NCBI GenBank assembly: GCA_963793785.1
Contig: CAWCBH010000003.1
Span: 310,001-374,000 of the forward strand
Reading direction: 5' to 3'
Length of the DNA: 64,000 nt
Source: CAWCBH01 sp963793785
GTDB taxonomy: Bacteria; Actinomycetota; Thermoleophilia; Solirubrobacterales; 70-9
Part shown: positions 40,697-48,742 of the stretch, in pieces
Layout: the number at the start of each line of letters is the position of its first letter
How positions within the stretch are numbered: the first letter of the stretch is position 1
Position numbers and translations under genes: made by a program
The notes under the pieces: generated by a model
Seen by the model: the letters and a program-made list of their open reading frames with translations, nothing else
The model's database searches: none
Told to the model about the DNA's origin: nothing

Positions 40697-41935
40697 CAGC
40701 GGGCGACCGGGTCGAGACGATAGACGGGCCCCTCCTGCGATGCCGCGTAGATCCGGCCGGCGCCGTCCTCGCCGAAGGAGGTCAGCAGCGGCACCTCGAG
40801 GCCAAGCTCGCTGTCGCCGCGGGCGCCGCCATCGGAGGGGATGAAGCTGCGCAGCTGCCCGGCGCAGTAGTCGCCGTAGAGATAGCGGCCGTAGAGCGAG
40901 CGAAGACGTGGATCGCGGACCACGTAGCCGCCCGTGACCGAGCAGTTGTCGCCATCAAGCGGGTAGGTGAGGCTGGGGAGGATGTGCCCCGGTGCCTGCT
41001 CGTCGTCGTTGTAGCGCTCCGTCCCTTCGAAAGCCGACCAGCCGAAGTTGGCTCCTGCGCCCCGGCTGACGGCGTCGATCTCCTCCTGGCTGTCCTGGCC
41101 GACGTCGCCGATGAACATCCCACCGTCGTCCCGATCGAATGAGAAGCGCCAGGGGTTGCGCAATCCGTAGGCGAAGATCTCCGGCCTGCGTGCCAGGGCG
41201 GTCGACGAACGGGTTGCCGGCTGGGATCGAGTAGGGGCGCCCGCCGCTGGGCGTCGGATCGATCCGCAGGATCTTCCCCAGCAGCGTGCCGAGGTCCTGC
41301 CCGTTGCCCTCCGGGTCGCCTGCGGAACCGCCGTCGCCAAGCCCGACGTAGAGATGGCCGTCGGGTCCGAACAGCACCAGGCCGCCGTTGTGGTTCTCGT
41401 AAGGCTGGTCGACGAACAGCAGCTCGCGGGCGCTGTCCGGATCGGCGCGGAGCCGATCGGCGGCGGAGCGGCGGTACTCGACCACCCGCGTGTCGCCGGC
41501 GCTGTCGGTGTAGTCGACGTAGAAGCGCCCGGACTTTGCATAGTCGGGGGCGAAGGCGATCGAGAGCAGCCCCTGCTCGCTCCCGGTCGAGACCTGGCCG
41601 CTGATGTCGAGGAACGGCTCCTCCCGCACGCGACTTTCGGCGTCGACCACCCGGACCGCTCCGCCCTTCTCGACCACGTAGAGCTCGCGCTGCCCGGGCG
41701 GTTGGGCGATATGGATCGGCTCCTCGAACTCGCCGATCTCGGTCAGCTTGACGCCCCCCCGTCCGTCGCCGGTCGGCGGCTTCTGTGCGGGTGGCGGCTC
41801 GGGGGTCGAAGCCTCGGTCGGAGTTGCCGGGGGTGGGCTCGCCGCGGTCTCGTCGTCATCACCGCCGCAGCCGACGGCGATCGCCGCAACGGCGACCGCG
41901 CCTGCGATCCCTGCTCTGATCCCGCGCAGGTCCAT
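40696..41935 (-). pseudogene. Lipoprotein PQQ-type sugar dehydrogenase (copy 3), single frameshift
   Basis: The first gene of the operon. ATG 41935 begins a lipoprotein signal (AGAVAVAAIAVGCGGDDDE) and a Pro/Thr-rich linker, then propeller motifs FEEPIHIAQPPG, GLLSIAFAPDYAKSGRFYVD, NHNGGLVLFGPDGHLYVGLG. Near 41186-41196 the homology switches frame; the new frame gives RPEIFAYGLRNPWRFSFD, IGDVGQDSQEEID, ANFGWSAFEG and runs to the stop at 40696. A single indel restores a 412-residue protein. Both halves are well conserved, so a sequence error or a very recent mutation is likely. It differs from the other copies by being lipid-anchored rather than freely secreted. Confidence 0.8.
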
Positions 41936-41981
41936 CTGCCTGTCAACACGATGACAGGGCGAAGATCTCGGCCGTGAGCGC

Positions 41982-42074
41982 GAAGCGCGAACAGTTATTC
42001 CTGAGCGGAGCGAGCTGCGCGTCTAGATCTGATTCCTCGCGCGCCGAGCGAAGCGCGAACAGTTATTCCTGAGC
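41982..42074. repeat. Two 25-bp direct repeats (68-bp period) around SDSSR repeat copy 2
   Basis: The 25 bases starting GAAGCGCGAACAGTTATTCC occur at 41982-42006 and exactly again at 42050-42074. Between them lies a copy of the SDSSR-type repeat (GCGTCTAGATCTGA at 42019, then TTCCTCGCG). The second copy abuts the stop of the lipoprotein gene. The block sits between two divergent-to-tandem minus-strand genes and codes for nothing recognisable. Confidence 0.65.
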
Positions 42075-42809
42075 CTAGCCGCCGGAGCCCTGCTGGCCTT
42101 GGCCGCCGCCGGAGCCGCCCTGGCCCTGATTGCCGGAGCCCTGCGGGACCTCCACCACCTCACCCGCGTCGTTGACGCGGGTCTGCGGCGGAACGTCGGA
42201 GATCTCGACCACGAAGGAGCCGGTCGGTGGACCCCCGTCGGCGGTGACCGCCTTCGCCTTGCCGGTCAGCCCGGCGTCGACGCGATAGGTGAGCGTGTAG
42301 CTGCCCGCCTGCACCGGTGTCACCTTCCAGACCGCGTCCGTAGTGGCGCCGGGCTGCAGGGTGCCGAAGTCGAACGTCTTCTTGTTGGCGGTCTGCGCGC
42401 CGGCCGGCTGCGATGAGCCGACCAGCCGCGGGTAGCCGTTCTCGAGGATCCAGACCGGCCGGTCGGGGACCGCGAGGCCCGGCTGGCGACTGCGAATCGA
42501 GAACGGCAGCTCGGAGTTCTGACCCTGCTGGCCGGCGATCGAGATCGTGATCGCCAGCGTCGGCAGGACCTTCCGGCCGGTGTTCTCGACCCCGAGGCGA
42601 AGGAACGAAGTCTGAGCCAGGCGCTGGCGGGTCGGGAAGCTCGCGGCGGTGATCTCGACTGGGTACTTTCCAGACGGCTCGTCCTCGTCCTGGCGCTCTG
42701 CGCTTCCACCGCCGCAGGCGATCGGCGCAAGGCAAAGCATCCCGGCGACGAGACCGCTCCCGGCGCGTCGACGGCGAGTGCGGCGAGATTCTCCTCCGGT
42801 CCCCCGCAA
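42075..42809 (-). CDS. Putative lipoprotein with Ig-like/CARDB-type domain
   Basis: A protein of about 244 residues. The start region is Arg-rich (ESRRTRRRRAGSG), followed by a hydrophobic stretch and a lipobox-like LAPIACGGG, so the Cys would be lipid-modified. The mature part reads like a beta-sandwich adhesion or CARDB-type module: FLRLGVENTGRKVLPTLAIT, DFGTLQPGATTDAVWKVTPV and GSYTLTYRVDAGL. The tail is Gly/Gln-rich. TTG 42809 is chosen because TATGTT ends nine bases upstream, the common near-leaderless spacing here. It is divergent from the MlaE-type transporter operon; it has no MCE domain, so it is not an obvious substrate-binding partner. Confidence 0.65.
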   Translation of the reverse strand: MRGTGGESRRTRRRRAGSGLVAGMLCLAPIACGGGSAERQDEDEPSGKYPVEITAASFPTRQRLAQTSFLRLGVENTGRKVLPTLAITISIAGQQGQNSELPFSIRSRQPGLAVPDRPVWILENGYPRLVGSSQPAGAQTANKKTFDFGTLQPGATTDAVWKVTPVQAGSYTLTYRVDAGLTGKAKAVTADGGPPTGSFVVEISDVPPQTRVNDAGEVVEVPQGSGNQGQGGSGGGQGQQGSGG

Positions 42810-43003
42810 GGCGCGGGCAACATAGCACGCGGATATGCGGGTTCCAGCCGCATTTTTCGGGTTTTGATGACCTGATCGGCCCGTCCGTGGGCTCCAGTTG
42901 CCAAGGCGACAGTTATGGGTGGCGGATGGCGAATTCATCGCTTAGACTCCAGACCACGAGGGGTGAACGGCCGCGCGGCGGCGGCCTCTCGTACGGAGGA
43001 GAG

Positions 43004-43810
43004 ATGCTCAGAACCGCAGTCGACAGGGCGTTCTTGCCCGCCAAGTCGCTCTTCGAGCAGGTCGGGGACATGATGATCCTGACCGCGAAGACGATCTCCT
43101 CTGCGCTGCGGCCCCCCTACCCCTACGGGGGCGAGTTCATCGGCCAGTTCCTCTTCGCGCTACAGCTGTGCTGGTTTCCGATGCTGATCAGCTGCGTTGC
43201 CTTTGGCTTTGGCGCCCCGGGGCTGCAAGCGGCCAACTTCCTCTCTTTGTTTGGCGCCCTCGATCGCCTCGGGGGCTTTTTCATCTTGGCCTCGGTGCGC
43301 GAGTTCGCCCCCTTTGTGACCGCGGTCGTCGTCGCCGGGGTCGCCGGCACCGCGATCACCGCCGATCTCGGGGCCCGCAAGATCCGCGAGGAGCTAGACG
43401 CCCTGCAGGTGCTCGGCGTGGACCCGATCAAAAACCTCGTCGTGCCGCGCTTTTTGGCCTTGATGCTGATCACCGGCCTGCTCGACATCTACGCGCTGAT
43501 CTTCGGGATCTCAGGCGGAATCGGCGCCGAGCTGCTCTATAACCAGCCCCTGGGCGGCTTCTTTGCGACCCTCTTTACCAACGCCTCGGTGACCGACCTC
43601 TGGGGCTCGGTCGTCAAGTGCACCCTGTTCGGGGCGATCATCGCCGTCGTTTGCTCCTATAAGGGGATGACCGCCTCCGGCGGCGCCGCCGGGGTGGGCA
43701 GGGCCGTCAACGAGGCGGTGGTGATCGCCTTCATGGGGGTCTTTGCCTTTAACTACGTCTTCACCCAGACCCTGCTCGCCACCCATCCGGAGCTGCAGAC
43801 GATCCGATGA
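43004..43810 (+). CDS. MlaE/YrbE-family ABC permease, first subunit
   Basis: A 268-residue permease of the MlaE (YrbE) family that forms the membrane part of phospholipid/sterol importers. Features: SLFEQVGDMMILTAKTI at the N-terminal interface helix, about five or six membrane helices, and the family signature EELDALQVLGVDPIKNLV followed by PRFLALM. ATG 43004 has a perfect GGAGGAG upstream. TTT and TTG codons are much more frequent than in neighbouring genes (for example about half of Phe codons by eye), which suggests foreign origin or relaxed codon choice. It is followed by a second permease and an ATPase but no MCE protein. Confidence 0.88.
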   Translation: MLRTAVDRAFLPAKSLFEQVGDMMILTAKTISSALRPPYPYGGEFIGQFLFALQLCWFPMLISCVAFGFGAPGLQAANFLSLFGALDRLGGFFILASVREFAPFVTAVVVAGVAGTAITADLGARKIREELDALQVLGVDPIKNLVVPRFLALMLITGLLDIYALIFGISGGIGAELLYNQPLGGFFATLFTNASVTDLWGSVVKCTLFGAIIAVVCSYKGMTASGGAAGVGRAVNEAVVIAFMGVFAFNYVFTQTLLATHPELQTIR

Positions 43811-43826
43811 GCGCGGAGCGAGCGAA

Positions 43827-43866
43827 GCGTCTAGATCTGACTCCTCGCGAGCGAGCGAAGCGCGAG
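43827..43866 (+). repeat. SDSSR-coding dispersed repeat (copy 3)
   Basis: GCGTCTAGATCTGA (43827-43840) equals 42019-42032, and CTCCTCGCG with a GAGCGAAGCGCGA end follows as in the other copies. It fills the short gap between the two permease genes, and the plus-strand frame reads SDSSRASEAR. Confidence 0.6.
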
Positions 43867-43874
43867 GCTTGCCG

Positions 43875-44672
43875 ATGACCGGCTGGCTGGCACTGCCGAA
43901 GTCCTGGCTTTCCAACCTCGGCGAGATAACCCGCTTCGGCGGCCGGGTGATGGGCCAGGTCTACTCGGGCCGGGTGATGAGCTTCTTCGGCGAGGCGCTG
44001 CGCCAGGCCGGGATCCTGATCTTGGGCTCGGCGCTGGTGATCTGGGGGCTGGTCTTCTTCATCGGCCTCCAATGCGGCCTCGAGGGCGCCTATTTGCTGC
44101 GCGCCCAGGGCGCCCCCGCCTACGCCGGCGTGTTCAGCGCCTGGTGTGACCTGCGCGAGCTGGTCCCCTACGCGTTCGGCTACATGATGGCCGCCAAGGT
44201 CGGCACCGGGATCGTCGCCGAGATCGGCTCGATGCGGATCTCCGATGAGATCGACGCCCTGGAGGTGATGGGCGTCCAGCCAATGGTGTTCTTGGCCGCG
44301 ACGCGGCTTTTGGCCTCCTGGATCGTCCTTCCCTTCATCTACCTGACCGCGATCGGGGTCGCCTACATCGCCAGCTACATCGTCGTCGTGCACCAAATCG
44401 GCGACACCTCCTCGGGCGGCTACTTTTTGATCTTCTGGATGTTCCAGAACCCGCCCGACCTCTTGTTCAGCCTGATCAAGGGGATGGCGATGGCGACGAT
44501 CATCGTGTTGGTCGGCTGCTATTACGGCTACACGGCCTCGGGCGGCCCGGTCGGGGTCGGCGCCGCGACCGCCCGCTCGATGGCGCTGAACATCGTCTTG
44601 GTGCATGTGATCGGAATGCTGGGCACCCTGGTCTTCTGGGGGGCAAACCCGCGGGCGCCGATAGGAGGCTGA
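43875..44672 (+). CDS. MlaE/YrbE-family ABC permease, second subunit
   Basis: A 265-residue permease paralogue of the previous gene. It has the conserved N-terminal helix GEITRFGGRVMGQVYSGRV, helices near residues 38-60, 95-115, 145-165, 200-225 and 235-258, and the signature SDEIDALEVMGVQPMVFLA. Two distinct YrbE subunits with one ATPase is the arrangement of actinobacterial Mce loci (yrbEA/yrbEB). ATG 43875 follows a repeat-filled gap of 64 bases. TTG Leu codons are frequent (LLAS, LIFW, LFSL), like the first subunit. It is immediately followed by the ATPase gene with a one-base gap. Confidence 0.88.
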   Translation: MTGWLALPKSWLSNLGEITRFGGRVMGQVYSGRVMSFFGEALRQAGILILGSALVIWGLVFFIGLQCGLEGAYLLRAQGAPAYAGVFSAWCDLRELVPYAFGYMMAAKVGTGIVAEIGSMRISDEIDALEVMGVQPMVFLAATRLLASWIVLPFIYLTAIGVAYIASYIVVVHQIGDTSSGGYFLIFWMFQNPPDLLFSLIKGMAMATIIVLVGCYYGYTASGGPVGVGAATARSMALNIVLVHVIGMLGTLVFWGANPRAPIGG

Positions 44673-44673
44673 C

Positions 44674-45825
44674 GTGGCGCGATTCCCGAATCCCTTCAAC
44701 CGTGGCGGCGAGGAGGAGCGGCCGACCGAGGCAACCGCCGAGGAGGCGGCCCAGGAACCGGTCGACCCGCCTGCCGAGAGCTCGGAGGAGTACGGCGAGG
44801 CTCCGACCGCGGAGGCCGACGCCGAGCGAGTGGAGGAGGGCAACGACCGCTACGCGTTCGAGGACGACGACGAAGCTGACCACGGCGCCGAGGCTGGCGC
44901 GGCTGCAGCAGGCGGTGGAGCCGCAACTGCGGCCGCAACCCAAGGCAACGGCAGCCCGTACGAGTCCGAGGACGGCGCCAGGCTTGGCCGCGACTTCACC
45001 ATCCCCGGCGTCGACCAGGAGGACGACGATCCCTACCGCTGGCACACGGGCGAGAAGCGCGACCACGGCGGCGAGGACGCGATCGAGATCATCGACCTCG
45101 TCAAGCAGTTCGGCCGCACCCGGATCCTCAACGGCCTCAACCTCGGGCTCCCGGACAACCAGATCTCGATGGTGCTCGGCCCCTCGGGCACCGGCAAGAG
45201 CGTGCTGATCAAGCACATAGTCGGGCTGCTGTATCCCGACTCCGGCGACGTCCTCGTGCATGGCGAATCGGTCCCCAACATGACCGACGACGAGTTGTTC
45301 GAGGTACGCAAGAAGTTCGGCCTGCTGTTCCAGGACGGGGCGCTGTTCGGCTCGATGAACATCTACGACAACACGGCGTTCCCGCTCCGCCAGCACACCG
45401 ACAAGAGCGAGGACGAGATCGGCGAGATCGTCAACCGGCGCCTGCGCGAGGTCGGCCTGGCGGAGGCGCTCGACAAGATGCCGAACGAGCTCTCGGGCGG
45501 GATGCGCAAGCGCGCCGGCTTCGCCCGCGCGCTGGTGCTCGACCCGGCGATCGTAATGTTCGACGAGCCCGACTCCGGCCTCGACCCGGTCCGCACGGCG
45601 CTGCTCTGCGAGCTGATCCGCGAGGTCCACGAGGAGAACGGCGGCTGTTACCTGGTGATCAGCCACGACCTTGGCACCGCGCGCCGGATCGCCGACTTCA
45701 TCGCCGTGCTCTGGAAGGGCAAGATTGTCGAGTCGGGGCCCAAGGAGGAGCTGTTCAACTCCGAGAACGAGTTCGTCTCCCAGTTCCTCAACGCCGACGT
45801 CGAGGGCCCGCTGGCGATGGACTAG
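44674..45825 (+). CDS. MlaF/Mkl-type ABC ATPase with long acidic N-terminal extension
   Basis: A 383-residue protein whose last 255 residues are a complete ABC ATPase: AIEIIDLVKQFGRTRILNG, Walker A LGPSGTGKS, Q-loop LLFQDGALFGSMNIYDN, signature NELSGGMRKRAGFAR, Walker B IVMFDEPDSGLDPVR and switch VISHDLGTARRIAD. The sequence is close to MlaF/Mkl ATPases that power MCE lipid transport. The first 125 residues are very acidic (about a third Glu/Asp) and low-complexity, absent from ordinary MlaF, and might bind a partner or tune activity. GTG 44674 follows the permease stop by one base. A REP-like repeat follows the gene, and no MCE substrate-binding protein is encoded downstream. Confidence 0.88.
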   Translation: MARFPNPFNRGGEEERPTEATAEEAAQEPVDPPAESSEEYGEAPTAEADAERVEEGNDRYAFEDDDEADHGAEAGAAAAGGGAATAAATQGNGSPYESEDGARLGRDFTIPGVDQEDDDPYRWHTGEKRDHGGEDAIEIIDLVKQFGRTRILNGLNLGLPDNQISMVLGPSGTGKSVLIKHIVGLLYPDSGDVLVHGESVPNMTDDELFEVRKKFGLLFQDGALFGSMNIYDNTAFPLRQHTDKSEDEIGEIVNRRLREVGLAEALDKMPNELSGGMRKRAGFARALVLDPAIVMFDEPDSGLDPVRTALLCELIREVHEENGGCYLVISHDLGTARRIADFIAVLWKGKIVESGPKEELFNSENEFVSQFLNADVEGPLAMD

Positions 45826-45888
45826 GCGGCTGCGAAGCGTCGCCTGCCTTCGTCCTCGGCATGCTCGCTTCTCGCCGCCTCTCGCCGT

Positions 45889-45973
45889 GGGTGGCGCCGA
45901 TTTGCGGGGACCGCGCCGCGGCAGCCACTGCACCGCAGGTGTGGTGGCACCGAATCGGGGACAGGACCCGCGG
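45889..45973 (+). repeat. REP-like dispersed element, 85 bp (copy 1)
   Basis: The element begins GGGTGGCGCCGATTTG and ends ACAGGACCCGCGG. Its middle 28 bases (45924-45951, starting GCCACTGCACCGCAGG) are identical to the reverse complement of 61741-61824, and the flanks match with few changes. Two GGTGGCRCC units flank a small CACC-GGTG hairpin. It lies in the 205-base gap after the ATPase gene. Confidence 0.65.
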
Positions 45974-46030
45974 CGCCCAGCGCCAGGCCTAGCGGCGTGA
46001 GCGCTGACCGCGCGCCCTAGCATTCCCTCC

Positions 46031-48742
46031 GTGCGAGTAGCAGAGAGGTTCGGGGCGCTGGCCGCCTGGGCGGCACGGCACGCCAGGGTCGTGCTGGTCG
46101 TCAGCGCCGTTCTGGCGATCGGGGCCGCCGTCGTCGCGACCCGGCTCGAGACCGACGCCGGAACCGACACCCTGGTCGATCGCGACTCGGCCAGCTTCCA
46201 GGCCTCCGAGGACGTCCGGCAGCGCTTCGGCGACGACCCGGTCGTGATCCTCGCGAGGGGAGACCTGCGCCAGCTCATCCTCACCTCCGATCTCGGTCGC
46301 CTGCTTCGCCTCGAGGGCTGTCTGGCCGGCAACCCGCCCGAGGGGACGGAGCCCCTTCCCGGCGCCTGCGAGGAGATCGCCGAGCTGAAGCCGGCGCAGT
46401 TCGTGTCCGGCCCCGCAACCTTCCTTAACCAGGCCGTGATCGGGATCGGAGAGCAGCTCGGCGGGCGTGCTCAGGAGGCCCGGCGGCAGGCGATCCTCGC
46501 CGGGCGCGCGGCGGCGCGAGCGACCGCCGCCCAAGGAGGGTCGCGCGCCGACCAGCAGGCCGTCGGCCAGGCTGCGGCGCAGGAGGTGCTGCGTGCCTTT
46601 CAGCAGGAGTTGCTCGAGCTCGCCTCCCAATACGGGATCACCAGCCTCCCCAGTCTCGACAACCGCCGCTTCGTCGAGGCGGTCGTCTTCGACCTGCGAC
46701 AAACCGGCGGCACGCCGAAGGCCAAGCTCTCCTACCTGTTCCCGAACCGGGACTCGGCCCAGATCATCGTCCGGCTGCGCCCCGACCTGAGCGACTCCGA
46801 GCGCCACCGGGCCCTGGAGCTGATCCGCGAGGCGGTCAGCGACACCACCCCCCGCGGCATCTGTGGCACCGAGGGCGATCCGGCGCCCTGCTTCGCGCTT
46901 CAGTACGGCAGCTATCTGATCTCCGGCGCCCCGGTCGTCGTCGACGGGCTGGCCGGAGTCCTCGAGGACGCCCTGGTGGTGCTGTTCGCCGCCGCGGTTG
47001 TCTTGATGGCGCTGACCCTGCTGGCGGTCTTTCAGTCGCGCCTGCGGTTGTTGCCGCTGGGCATCGCGCTCGCCGCCGCGGGTCTCACCTTCGGCCTCCT
47101 GGGGGCGTTCGGCGGCTCGCTGACGATGGCCTCGATCGCGGTCCTGCCGGTTCTGATCGGGTTGGCGGTTGACTACGCGATCCAGCTTCAGGCCCGCTAT
47201 GACGAGGCGGTCGGCGCCGGCGTACGCGGCCCCGAGGCGGCTCGCGAGGCCGCGCGCAGGGGCGCGCCGGTGATCGGAACCGCCTGCCTCGCCACCGCGG
47301 CGGGGTTCGGCGTCCTGCAGCTCTCCCCGACGCCGATGGTGCGCAGCTTCGGCCTGCTGCTGGTCGCAGGGGTGGGGATCGCCTTCGGCCTCGCGCTCAC
47401 GGCCGGGTTCGCGGCCCTGGCGCTGCGCCGTGAGCCCGGCGCGGCGGAGAGCCCGGCTCCCCGGCCTCGCCGAAGCGAATCGCTGACCCGTCTCTCGGCC
47501 CCTCTGGCGGCTGCTCGCAGCCGCGCCGCCGGCTCGCTGCAGCGCTTTAGCCAGGGAGCCCTCGCGGTCGCGATCACCAACCCGCTGCGGGTGCTCGCGG
47601 TGGCCTTTGGGCTCGCCGCCTGTGGCTGGGTGGCGGGCACCGCTACCGAGACCGTCTCCGATGTCCGCGAGCTGGTGCCGCAGAACCTGCGGGAGGTGCG
47701 GGATCTGAACGAGTTGCAGGAGGTCACCGGCGTCTCCGGGGAGCTCGACGTGACCATCGAGGCGCCCGATCTGACCGACCCGGAGCTGGTGGCCTGGATG
47801 GCGGCCTTCAAGGGCCGGGTCCTGGAGTCGAATGGCTTCAGCGGCGAGTTCCCCAGCTGCCGCGAGGCCGAGATCTGCCCCGGTCCGGCACTCTCGGACT
47901 TCCTCTCCAATCCCGAGCAGGGCCTGACGCAGGAGCGGGTGCGAGGGCTGATCGAGGCGCTGCCGGAGTACGACCTGCGGGCGGTGATCACCCGCGACCC
48001 CGAAACCGGGCAGATCGGCAACACCGCCAACATCGCTTTCGGCATCCGGGCCCAGTCGCTGTCCGACCAGCAAGCCCTGATCGAGCGGGTCCGTGATCAG
48101 ATCGACCCGCCGGGAGAGGGCAACGGACCCCCCGCCGGGGTCAGCGTTCGCCTCGCCGGCCTTCCGGTGCTGGCCGCCGAGTCGGCCACCGACCTCTCCG
48201 AGAGCCGCTACTGGCTGACCCTGGCCGGGCTGCTCGCGGTCGCCGTCGTGCTGCTCGCCGTCTATCGATCCGCCGCCCGGGCACTGGTGCCGCTGCTGCC
48301 GATCGCCCTCGCAACCGGGTGGTCCTCGCTGGTCCTGGCGGCGATGGGCATCCCGCTGAATCCGATGTCGGCGGCGCTGGGGGTGCTGGTGATCGCGATC
48401 GGGACCGAGTTCAGCGTCATCCTCTCCGCCCGGTACCACGAAGAGCGCGGCGCGGGCCGCTCCGTCGGTGAGTCGCTGCGCCGCTCCTACGCCCGTACCG
48501 GCGCCGCCGTGGTGGCCTCGGGCGCGACCGCGATCGCCGGCTTCGCGGCCCTGATCGCCAGCGACGTGAGAATGCTGCGCGATTTCGGCTTCGTCACCGT
48601 CATCGACCTCGGGGTCGCCCTGCTCGGGGTGCTGCTGGTCCTCCCGGCGGCCCTGGTCTGGGCGGAGCGCGGTTTCGAGCACGGCCGCGTCGCGATTCCT
48701 GAACGGGCTCGAAGGTGGAGAAGGACCCGCCCAGCGGCGTAA
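46031..48742 (+). CDS. MMPL/RND-family transporter
   Basis: A 903-residue RND-superfamily exporter (MMPL/HpnN type). The two halves each have one helix, a large external loop and a five-helix bundle: VLVVSAVLAIGAAVVATRL at 20, loop to about 310, helices 312-470; then VLAVAFGLAACGWVAGTA near 520, loop to 720 and helices 730-890. The conserved GLAVDYAIQLQARYDEAVG is the sterol-sensing/proton-relay helix, with GTEFSVILSARYHEE its second-half counterpart. An Ala/Gln-rich insertion lies in the first loop. Candidates are hopanoid or lipid export. GTG 46031 follows TAGCAT by seven bases (leaderless). Its end overlaps the next gene by 28 bases. Confidence 0.88.
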   Translation: MRVAERFGALAAWAARHARVVLVVSAVLAIGAAVVATRLETDAGTDTLVDRDSASFQASEDVRQRFGDDPVVILARGDLRQLILTSDLGRLLRLEGCLAGNPPEGTEPLPGACEEIAELKPAQFVSGPATFLNQAVIGIGEQLGGRAQEARRQAILAGRAAARATAAQGGSRADQQAVGQAAAQEVLRAFQQELLELASQYGITSLPSLDNRRFVEAVVFDLRQTGGTPKAKLSYLFPNRDSAQIIVRLRPDLSDSERHRALELIREAVSDTTPRGICGTEGDPAPCFALQYGSYLISGAPVVVDGLAGVLEDALVVLFAAAVVLMALTLLAVFQSRLRLLPLGIALAAAGLTFGLLGAFGGSLTMASIAVLPVLIGLAVDYAIQLQARYDEAVGAGVRGPEAAREAARRGAPVIGTACLATAAGFGVLQLSPTPMVRSFGLLLVAGVGIAFGLALTAGFAALALRREPGAAESPAPRPRRSESLTRLSAPLAAARSRAAGSLQRFSQGALAVAITNPLRVLAVAFGLAACGWVAGTATETVSDVRELVPQNLREVRDLNELQEVTGVSGELDVTIEAPDLTDPELVAWMAAFKGRVLESNGFSGEFPSCREAEICPGPALSDFLSNPEQGLTQERVRGLIEALPEYDLRAVITRDPETGQIGNTANIAFGIRAQSLSDQQALIERVRDQIDPPGEGNGPPAGVSVRLAGLPVLAAESATDLSESRYWLTLAGLLAVAVVLLAVYRSAARALVPLLPIALATGWSSLVLAAMGIPLNPMSAALGVLVIAIGTEFSVILSARYHEERGAGRSVGESLRRSYARTGAAVVASGATAIAGFAALIASDVRMLRDFGFVTVIDLGVALLGVLLVLPAALVWAERGFEHGRVAIPERARRWRRTRPAA

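Noticed and set aside
41982..42074. Possible CRISPR array from the 25-bp direct repeats
   Set aside because: Only two repeat copies, a 43-base spacer containing another dispersed repeat, and no cas genes.
42075..42809. Lipoprotein as the MCE partner of the MlaE operon
   Set aside because: It has no MCE-domain motif and is divergent; the beta-sandwich pattern fits CARDB-like modules better.
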